Shown piece by piece: positions 13,510 through 19,831 of a stretch of 19,831 bases of DNA (position 1 is the stretch's first letter; each line of letters starts with the position of its first letter). Position numbers and translations under genes: made by a program. Source of the DNA: Dehalococcoidia bacterium (GTDB taxonomy: Bacteria > Chloroflexota > Dehalococcoidia > Tepidiformales > Tepidiformaceae); NCBI GenBank assembly GCA_009838385.1, contig VXRS01000240.1, positions 1 to 19,831 of the forward strand, given 5' to 3'. Below the pieces are notes generated by a model that was not told where the DNA came from, did not search any database, and saw only the letters and a list, made by a program, of their open reading frames with translations.

Positions 13510-16500
13510 TTACTCGGGGAAGGTGCACTCCGTGTACTTGTAGCGGTCTGGGCGCCCCCCGCCCACGGTGACTCGCATGTCCGTCACATCCCTGCCCGAC
13601 ACCGTGAACCGGGCCCTTCCCTCCTCGCTCGTGTGGTCGAAGCCGGTTGCATGGCACGTGCTGAACCGGTCCGATGCGATTGAGAGGGAGTAACTGCCGT
13701 CCCGAACAGGAAAAGAGAACGTCCCGTCGTATGCCGAACGCAAACTGAAGCTGCGAGGCGACTCGCCCTCCAGCTTCAGTGAAATCGTGAGGTCGGCGAC
13801 GGGCTCCCCGTCCGACCCGACAACCATGCCCGAGAGCCGCTGGCAGACCTCAGAAGGGCTGCGGGTGACCCTGATCGGCAGTTCTATCTCTTCGGAAACC
13901 CCGATGCTGAGGCGGCTCAGGTAGCTTGTCGTTTGCGACAAGCCGCGTCGGTCTGGCGCCGTCCAGTCGAGGGGACACTGGTCCCAGAGCAGCCAGAGCC
14001 GGTAGGCGCCGGGGTCCAGGTAGCTGTCGAAGCCGCCCGATTCGTCCGTTTCAAGGAACACGGTTCGGCCGGCCCCCTGGGGCCACCCTTGAAGCTGCAG
14101 GCCCTTCATTGGCCGTCCGTCTGTACCGACAACCGTGCCCTTGATCCGCGCGCAGTTGTTGGGGGGCCTCAGGATGAGGTCGTCGAGGTCGCCGTCTTCC
14201 GTAGAGAGCACCCTTGCGTCGTCGCGGCTCACTCCGAAGCGCTGATCCCCCTCGTACCACCCCACGACGCACTCGTCCGCCATCAACCCAACCTGGTATT
14301 CGACTGCCGGGACCATGGCTTCGAACCGCCCGTCCGCTCCTGTTGTCACCTTCCAGTCGGCCAACGACTCCGCTGCGCGCCCGTAGATCGTCACCCCTTC
14401 CCATGGCTGTCCCTCCTCGTTGATCACGATGCCGCCGACTCTGCGTTGGCTGGACGCCGACAGGGGCAGCGGGAGGTTGATCCGGATCCCCGAAACGTCC
14501 GTGGTCCCGACCTCTACGATGCTGGCCGGGTCCCCGAAAGGAGCGAAGCCCGCGTCTCCGTTGTACGAGCCGATGTTGCGCCGTCCGCTCGGAGTATCCG
14601 CGCGCAGGTGAAGCTCGAACGCTCCCGGCAACACCCACACGCTGAACGCCCCCGCATCGTCCGTCGTAGCCGCCAGGCCCGGCGTGTCCCCAACGGGATA
14701 GGCGTCGACCTCGATGCCTTCCTGCGGCTCTCCGTTGGGTCCCACGACGACGCCCTGGATGCGCCGCCACTGCGATGCCGCCGGGTCGACGGGGAACGTG
14801 ATCGTGATGCCCGTGACGTCCTGCCCCTGCGTGTCGATCGTTTCCCTGTCCTCTGACAGGGGGGTGAAGCCGCTGTCGCGCCCATACCAGCCGATCGCTC
14901 GGCGACCCCGCGGCGTGTCTCCGTACAGGTAGAGATCGAAGGAGCCTCCCAACACGACCATGCTGAAGGCGCCTCTCTCGTCCGTGGTCGCGGCGGGGGC
15001 CGCGTAGTCGCCCCTCGGGATGGCATCAAGGTGAATGCCCTCGAGCCCCTGCCCGTCCGGCCCCAGCACGACCCCCTCAACCCGGTGCCATCGAAGGTTC
15101 GGCACCTTGATGGCGATGCCGGTGATCTCCATCTCCCCCATGTGGACGATCTCCGCCTCGCTCTTAACGGGGGTGAAGCCGTCTGCGCCTCCATACCACC
15201 CCGCGTGCTGCCAGCCCTCCGGCCCGTCGAGATTGACCTCAAGGACGTATCGGCCGGGCCCGACCGGCACGGCAAAGCTGCCGTCCTCCAACGTCAAGAC
15301 CGAGTAGCGTGTTCCCTCCCCCTCGGCCTGCGCTCGTACCCCGGCTTCAACGAGAGGCCGTCCGTTCGCGTCTACCACCGTGCCGCTGAGCCTTGGGTAG
15401 GGGGCTGCGACTTCGGCCCGGTGAGCCGCGAACGAGGCGTAGAACTCCTCCACCCCTATCCCGAACGCGCTCTCGAACGCTTCCTGCCACGTTTCATGGG
15501 AGAACCGCTGGCGGTAATACGCCATGATGCCGTCCGTGGGAGCGAGTGTCGCCAGCCAATCGATCGCCACATGGGCCACGTTGTAGTTGAGGCTGTCGTA
15601 ACTCAGCATCCCCTCGACCGGGGTGTGTGTGCGCCTCGACGCCGGCAGCACGGCGTCTCGAAAATGGGTCTCGTAGGGGCGGTCTCCGATGGCGTCGTAG
15701 TACTGGGCCGACCAACGGTTCGCCACGCCCTCGGTCATCCATACCGGCCCTGTGCCGCCCCTTCCCGCAACATGGGCCTGGATGGCATGGACGTACTCGT
15801 GCGCGATGGCGCGAACGCACGACTCGGCCAGAACGACCGTTGGGAGTGCAAAGAAGCCACACCCTCCCATGTCGTCTCCGACGTACACCTCCACGCTGGG
15901 AACGAAGAGCCCGAAGCGATCCGCGAAATACGCAAGCACCGAGTCAACCGCGTCGGGAAAGGAAGCCCGGGTCTCTAGCGCTACGTCCGGGTGGTACTCG
16001 ATCGGTGGTTCAAAGCCACCCGGCTGAAGCCACTGCCGTGCGTTCGACGTGTGCACCCAGATTCCCTCTCCCCGGTTGATGCGCTGCACCGTACGGCCGC
16101 TGGCCGGCGCGCCCGGGACATACGGCAGGAATTGTCCGGTTGCCGCATCCCAGGTTGCTACCGCTCCAAGCTCCTCCGCCAGGGAGGCGAAGATGTCATC
16201 AGGGCCGGCCCCTTCTCGTCCGGACCAGCCAACGAGGTTCCACCCTTCTGCCAGAGGCACAAGCCCGCTCTCCACGAGTATCTCCCGCGTCCACCCCACC
16301 GGGTCTTCTCCGCCGACGTACAGCCACAACCCCATGCCGGGCTGGAGTGTGGACAGGGTTCCCGTGATGCCGGAGGCAGAGCGGGAAGCCCCGGTGAACG
16401 CCTGCGAGCCCCCGTCCCATGCGTGCGCCGACTCCAGTTGCGGAACGGCCTCGAAGAGAGCCGCGATGTCCGCTTCGGCCTCCGTCCACCCCACGAGATT

Positions 16501-17637
16501 CCAGCCGGGCGCCAGGTTTGTCGTCACCACCTCCGGCGGACGCAGGCACATGACCTGCCGGGTGTCGGTCTCCTCTCCGGAAACGACGAGATCGATGCCC
16601 CCGAGGTCTGCGCCGCTCACAGCGAGGGCCGTCGTCGAACCTCTGCCCCGCTGCTCCAGCCCACGAACCGTGCAATCGCTGCCGGCAGTCGTAAACACAT
16701 TGATTGCGTAGGTTCCGTCTGGACCGTAGAAGGCGAACGCTCCCTGCTCGCCGGTTCGGAAGGAGATGTTCCTGCCCAGGAGCCTCCCCCGCCCGTTGGC
16801 GTGGAGTTGCACCTCCTCCAGAGGCTCGCCGGCGCCATCCGTAGCACGGCCCTCGACGCGCCTGCAGAGGTCTGCTGGCGTGTCCGGCAACCGCACGGTA
16901 AGGCCGGTTACGCCCGCGCCCTGAACGTCGATCGGCCCCGGTTTGAATCCGGTGTAGCCGTAGGAATAGCTCCCCTCGAAGCCCGCAAACCCCAGCAAGC
17001 ACTCGGTTCCTTCAATGGTCACGAAGACTCGAAGCCGGTACGAGCCATCCGGAACCTCCAGTGCGAACGTGCCATCGGGGCCAGTGGTTGCCCTTGGGGC
17101 CAGCCCCTCGATTGGATCCCCGAATGCAAGCAGGGAGATCCCCTCAAGGGGCTCGTCTCCCGGCCCGAGGATGGTGCCCTGGAGGGGGTAGTACGGGACG
17201 TCGAAGTGGCAAGGATGCCACCGGTTTCCGGTGAAAGATTGCTTTCTAGCGACGACCACACGGACTTGCGAGGAACCGCTTCCCGCCACCGTAACCACTG
17301 CCTGCCAGTTTCCCTCCGGGTTCTCGGGCCCAAAGACGGTGCAGTCGCTGTACGTGTCGGACAGCATGCGGAGGTTGTACGACCCTTCATGGAGCACCAG
17401 GCGAAGTTGCCCGTCCGCTCCCGCATGTCCGCGCTGTTTCTCGCCTTCGCCCTCAACGAACGCCGCTACGACGACTCCTTCGATCAGCCCGCCATCCTCG
17501 CCGACAACCGTGACCTGCAATTCGTGCCGTGTTTCCTGTGCCCCCGCTCGCTCCACCCACAGACCACTTGCCAGGACGACTGCCCCGACGAGCAAGAGTG
17601 CGGTTGGTGGGACCAGCCGAGATCCCGCGCGCAGCAT
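13510..17637 (-). CDS. Large secreted gluzincin metallopeptidase with nine beta-sandwich modules
   Basis: A 1375-residue protein with a signal peptide (probable cleavage AGA-QE after residue 33). Three carboxypeptidase-regulatory-like modules begin near 40, 152 and 260. Two GWNLVGW modules begin near 378 and 465. A peptidase-MA-like gluzincin domain (about 550-745) has His613-Glu614-x-x-His617 and third ligand Glu636 (WMTEGVA). Six more modules begin near 749, 852, 959, 1066, 1164 and 1267. The post-peptidase repeats are 98-107 residues, longer than an ordinary module, because several carry an added GWYG...VTGI segment. With an intact zinc site it is probably an active extracellular protease whose modules position it on a polymer or surface. 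No C-terminal sorting signal is seen. There is no Shine-Dalgarno; TAGGCT lies 6 bases before the ATG. Confidence 0.85.
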   Translation of the reverse strand: MLRAGSRLVPPTALLLVGAVVLASGLWVERAGAQETRHELQVTVVGEDGGLIEGVVVAAFVEGEGEKQRGHAGADGQLRLVLHEGSYNLRMLSDTYSDCTVFGPENPEGNWQAVVTVAGSGSSQVRVVVARKQSFTGNRWHPCHFDVPYYPLQGTILGPGDEPLEGISLLAFGDPIEGLAPRATTGPDGTFALEVPDGSYRLRVFVTIEGTECLLGFAGFEGSYSYGYTGFKPGPIDVQGAGVTGLTVRLPDTPADLCRRVEGRATDGAGEPLEEVQLHANGRGRLLGRNISFRTGEQGAFAFYGPDGTYAINVFTTAGSDCTVRGLEQRGRGSTTALAVSGADLGGIDLVVSGEETDTRQVMCLRPPEVVTTNLAPGWNLVGWTEAEADIAALFEAVPQLESAHAWDGGSQAFTGASRSASGITGTLSTLQPGMGLWLYVGGEDPVGWTREILVESGLVPLAEGWNLVGWSGREGAGPDDIFASLAEELGAVATWDAATGQFLPYVPGAPASGRTVQRINRGEGIWVHTSNARQWLQPGGFEPPIEYHPDVALETRASFPDAVDSVLAYFADRFGLFVPSVEVYVGDDMGGCGFFALPTVVLAESCVRAIAHEYVHAIQAHVAGRGGTGPVWMTEGVANRWSAQYYDAIGDRPYETHFRDAVLPASRRTHTPVEGMLSYDSLNYNVAHVAIDWLATLAPTDGIMAYYRQRFSHETWQEAFESAFGIGVEEFYASFAAHRAEVAAPYPRLSGTVVDANGRPLVEAGVRAQAEGEGTRYSVLTLEDGSFAVPVGPGRYVLEVNLDGPEGWQHAGWYGGADGFTPVKSEAEIVHMGEMEITGIAIKVPNLRWHRVEGVVLGPDGQGLEGIHLDAIPRGDYAAPAATTDERGAFSMVVLGGSFDLYLYGDTPRGRRAIGWYGRDSGFTPLSEDRETIDTQGQDVTGITITFPVDPAASQWRRIQGVVVGPNGEPQEGIEVDAYPVGDTPGLAATTDDAGAFSVWVLPGAFELHLRADTPSGRRNIGSYNGDAGFAPFGDPASIVEVGTTDVSGIRINLPLPLSASSQRRVGGIVINEEGQPWEGVTIYGRAAESLADWKVTTGADGRFEAMVPAVEYQVGLMADECVVGWYEGDQRFGVSRDDARVLSTEDGDLDDLILRPPNNCARIKGTVVGTDGRPMKGLQLQGWPQGAGRTVFLETDESGGFDSYLDPGAYRLWLLWDQCPLDWTAPDRRGLSQTTSYLSRLSIGVSEEIELPIRVTRSPSEVCQRLSGMVVGSDGEPVADLTISLKLEGESPRSFSLRSAYDGTFSFPVRDGSYSLSIASDRFSTCHATGFDHTSEEGRARFTVSGRDVTDMRVTVGGGRPDRYKYTECTFPE

Positions 17638-17643
17638 CGCCGG

Positions 17644-17649
17644 AGCCTA
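17644..17649 (-). promoter_or_regulatory. Leaderless-type extended -10 (TGCTAGGCT) of the 1375-residue gene
   Basis: The minus strand reads TGC-TAGGCT, six bases, then ATG at 17637. About 40 of 48 bases spanning this box and the first 27 coding bases match the region around the start of the 719-residue paralogue. The promoter was therefore copied with the gene. Confidence 0.5.
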
Positions 17650-17724
17650 GCACCGATGTGCCAGATTTACCCCGCCCGACTCCATGCGACCGACGCGCCG
17701 GCGGTCCATCGTGCGGGCTCCTGG

Positions 17725-18969
17725 CTACCTTTTCTGACAGAGGCGCTCCAGCAGCGCCGCCCTCGTCCCTGGAAGCTCGATGACGACGTTGCGCCGGTGC
17801 ATCCCGGTAATCGGCTCGGCCAGGTGCTCGTCCGACTCGTACCGGCCGTCCTCGTCTCCGACAAAGCCTTTCTCGCCCCACTCGCCCGCAAATGACCAGA
17901 AGGTGCGGCTGCCGTGGGGACACCTCAAGATGACCCCGAGCGTGTGGTGTTCCTCCGGGCTGCGCGCCCGGAACTCTCCCGCTCCGTTGGTCCGGCCTCC
18001 GGGCGCCAGGATGTTCTCGCCCTCCACCCCCATGACGACGTAGAGATCAACCTGTGGGACGGGTCGGCCGTCCGGATCGCGCACTACCCCGGCGATCTGC
18101 CACTTGAACGGCGGCGCGACCTTCCCCCGATGCTCCTCGAACGCCTCGACGAACTCGTCCGGCGTCATGTCGAACGCCTGCCGGAACTCCTGTCGCCCGC
18201 CCCCCAGGCGGAAGAACTCCATGAGCGCCTCCTCGCCCCTTCGCTCAACGAGCCACTCAACCCCGAGGAAGCCCACCTCATAGACGAGGTTCTGGAAGGC
18301 CAGATCGGTGAACATGCTGGATACGGCGGCGTCGTATGGACCCGGCAGCGGTCGTCCCAGGCCGGACCACACCAGTCGCGATGCCTCTCGCCTCCACGCC
18401 AGCGACCTGCGCCCCTGCTCCTCCGCGTACTGCGCGCTCGCGTACACCGCCGAGCCTTCGATGAGCCATGCCGGCCAGACGCTGGCCGTCCCCGCAACGA
18501 GCCCGACGTGGTCCTGCAGAATGTGGAAGTACTCGTGTGCGATGGGGCCGCCGTGCGCCCTGCTCTCGTTGTCGCAGGTCTCCACCGAGATGAAGATCGC
18601 AGCCTTCCAGACGAGCCCGTTGCAGATAAGCCAAGAGGGCAGCTCCACACCACGCTGCCGCCATTCCGGGTCGAGCCATTCCTGGTACGCCTCGTTCAGC
18701 GCCTCGAAGTCGGTTGAGATGTACAGGGTGAATTCCGAGGTCACGACGCCGAAGCGTTCGGCGAAGGACACCTGGACGCTCTTCACTTCCCGCGTGATCG
18801 CCTTCTTCTCCTCGTCCGTGAAGTCGCCAAGGAACACGATCTCCGGTTCCGGCACGTCGAGGCGCGCCCACCGTTCCTCGATCGCCTCGTCCGACCCGCA
18901 CGCCACTAGGAACACGACAGAGGCCGCCAGCACCAACAGGCTGGCGGCCTCCGTGCGGTTGAGCGCCAT
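17725..18969 (-). CDS. Gluzincin peptidase-like lipoprotein with one carboxypeptidase-regulatory-like module
   Basis: A 414-residue predicted lipoprotein. The hydrophobic leader ends in a lipobox LVAC, with Cys24 as the lipidated residue. The peptidase-MA-like domain has His145-Glu146-x-x-His149 (AHEYFHILQDH) and a probable third zinc ligand Glu171 (AWLIEGSA), so the active site looks intact. The domain ends with a DEFVEAFEEHRGKVAPP stretch, also found at this junction in the two larger paralogues. One carboxypeptidase-regulatory-like module follows from about residue 291. It lacks the GWNLVGW modules. It starts only 5 bases after the stop of the upstream 2-hydroxyacyl-CoA lyase gene, with no clear ribosome-binding site, so it is probably translated by coupling or re-initiation. 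Substrate unknown; expected at the outer face of the cell membrane. Confidence 0.85.
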   Translation of the reverse strand: MALNRTEAASLLVLAASVVFLVACGSDEAIEERWARLDVPEPEIVFLGDFTDEEKKAITREVKSVQVSFAERFGVVTSEFTLYISTDFEALNEAYQEWLDPEWRQRGVELPSWLICNGLVWKAAIFISVETCDNESRAHGGPIAHEYFHILQDHVGLVAGTASVWPAWLIEGSAVYASAQYAEEQGRRSLAWRREASRLVWSGLGRPLPGPYDAAVSSMFTDLAFQNLVYEVGFLGVEWLVERRGEEALMEFFRLGGGRQEFRQAFDMTPDEFVEAFEEHRGKVAPPFKWQIAGVVRDPDGRPVPQVDLYVVMGVEGENILAPGGRTNGAGEFRARSPEEHHTLGVILRCPHGSRTFWSFAGEWGEKGFVGDEDGRYESDEHLAEPITGMHRRNVVIELPGTRAALLERLCQKR

Positions 18970-18974
18970 TCGGC

Positions 18975-19831
18975 TTAGCGCGTGAGCCAGCCGAAGGGCT
19001 GCGGTTTCCGCTGCGCCTTCGGGTCGATCATGATGTTCACGATTGACGGCGTTGGGTCGTTCACCGCCGTCTGCAGGGTCGAGTCCAGTTCGTCCACCGT
19101 CGTGACGAAGTAACCCTTGCCCCCGAACGCCTCAATGATCTTCTCGTAGCGCGCGTTCGGCATGTACGAGCCCGGCGGGATGTTGTTCCGGTCGAGCTCG
19201 CTGGGACCGCCGCCGATGCCGTTGTTGTTCACCACGATGAACGTGATCGGCAGGTTGTAGCGAACCGCCACCTCGACCTCCATCGCGCTGAAGCCGAAGC
19301 CCGCGTCGCCCTCCACGGCCACAACCTTGCGGTCCGGGTGGACGGCGGCGGCGGCGATCGCCTGGGCCACGCCCACGCCCATCGTCCCGAACGTGCCCGC
19401 GTCCAGCCGCGAGCGCGGGACGATGTTCGGCAGCACCGTGCGGCCGATGTCCATCGTGCTCGCGCCCTCGCTCGCGATGATCGCGTTCTCGGGAATCGCC
19501 TCGCGCACGGCCCGCAGCACGCGGTAGTAGCCCATCGGCTCCGAGTCGTCCACTTCCATCGCGGCCACGGCCTGGCGGTTCTCCTCGGCCTTCGCCGAGA
19601 GGCCCGTCCACCAGGTCGTCTCCTGCGGGTAGGTCCAGGGGTTCTGCTCGAGCGCGACGTTCAGCTGGCTCGTGATCGCCTTGCCGTCGCCCACCAGCGC
19701 GACTTCGGTCGGCACGTTCGTGCCGATCTCCTCAGCGCTGATGTCCATCTGCACGACCCGCACGTCCTTGTTGAATCGCGGCGGCAGGCCGAAGTGCATG
19801 ATCCAGTTCAGCCGCGCCCCCATCAGGAACA
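18975..19831 (-). CDS. 2-hydroxyacyl-CoA lyase / oxalyl-CoA decarboxylase-type ThDP enzyme, N-terminally truncated by window
   Basis: The frame is open to the right window edge (codons for Phe-Leu precede the internal Met at 19823), so only the C-terminal half, about 285 residues, is seen. It closely follows human 2-hydroxyacyl-CoA lyase in remembered sequence: GARLNWIMHFGLPPRF, SEGASTMDIGRTVLPN, RLDAGTFGTMGVGVAQAIA, then VEGDAGFGFSAMEVE and FIVVNNNG. The last pair is the GD...NN motif that binds the thiamine diphosphate magnesium ion. The end GWLTR also matches. Such enzymes cleave 2-hydroxyacyl-CoA to formyl-CoA plus an aldehyde, or decarboxylate oxalyl-CoA. The two families are close and the choice cannot be made from this half, though the resemblance favours the lyase. 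It is probably cotranscribed with the lipoprotein gene 5 bases downstream. Confidence 0.9.
   Translation of the reverse strand, partial: FLMGARLNWIMHFGLPPRFNKDVRVVQMDISAEEIGTNVPTEVALVGDGKAITSQLNVALEQNPWTYPQETTWWTGLSAKAEENRQAVAAMEVDDSEPMGYYRVLRAVREAIPENAIIASEGASTMDIGRTVLPNIVPRSRLDAGTFGTMGVGVAQAIAAAAVHPDRKVVAVEGDAGFGFSAMEVEVAVRYNLPITFIVVNNNGIGGGPSELDRNNIPPGSYMPNARYEKIIEAFGGKGYFVTTVDELDSTLQTAVNDPTPSIVNIMIDPKAQRKPQPFGWLTR

Noticed and set aside
13510..17637. Repeats in this gene as a DNA repeat array or CRISPR
   Set aside because: The periodicity is at protein level (98-107 residues) with diverged DNA; there are no short identical repeats with unique spacers.
15991..17895. 634-codon open frame on the + strand
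   Set aside because: Antisense to the 1375-residue secreted protein gene and lacks any domain or ribosome-binding site; explained by high GC and third-position bias.

Overview
This is a GC-rich, gene-dense bacterial window with very short intergenic gaps (largest about 190 bases). I lean toward a Chloroflexota (Dehalococcoidia/SAR202-like) genome. The reasons are secreted proteins with paired 'GWNLVGW' modules, a UGSC-type selenoprotein, a membrane-anchored LuxR-type regulator, and catabolic acyl-CoA/SDR genes kept as tandem paralogues. This placement is inference; no rRNA or other phylogenetic marker is present. I saw no tRNA, CRISPR array or insertion sequence.

Left (1-4125): a 5'-truncated crotonase-fold protein and a dienelactone-hydrolase-family enzyme run on the + strand. 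They converge on a minus-strand operon of a small cupin followed by two tandem 380-residue phosphotransferases (APH/ecdysteroid-kinase-like fold) that are clearly duplicates of each other.

Centre (4126-7383): a minus-strand gene encodes a LuxR-type DNA-binding domain fused through one membrane helix to an extracytoplasmic domain. Divergent from it is the most notable locus, a + strand three-gene operon. It holds (i) an 82-residue SelW/Rdx-like CxxC protein, (ii) a UGSC-family selenoprotein whose codon 97 is an in-frame TGA followed by a bacterial-type SECIS hairpin, and (iii) a 370-residue protein of unrecognised function starting in a GTGA overlap with the selenoprotein stop. Naive gene calling would split or truncate (ii).

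Right-centre (7455-11262): two tandem short-chain dehydrogenases, each with a near-copy of the same promoter, and an M3-family zinc oligopeptidase, all on the minus strand.

Right (11321-19831): a minus-strand run beginning (in transcription order) with the C-terminal half of a 2-hydroxyacyl-CoA lyase/oxalyl-CoA decarboxylase-type ThDP enzyme. Next come three paralogous exported proteins that combine a gluzincin peptidase-like domain with carboxypeptidase-regulatory-like beta-sandwich modules. They are a 414-residue lipoprotein with intact HEYFH, a 1375-residue secreted protein with intact HEYVH and nine modules, and a 719-residue secreted protein in which two of the three zinc ligands are replaced, so it is probably a pseudopeptidase.

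Several genes (4126-5277, 5469-5717, 11321-13480, 13510-17637) lack a Shine-Dalgarno sequence and instead have a TANNNT -10 hexamer 6 to 8 bases before the start codon, which suggests leaderless mRNAs. Gene duplication in place recurs across the window: kinases, SDRs and exported peptidase-like proteins.
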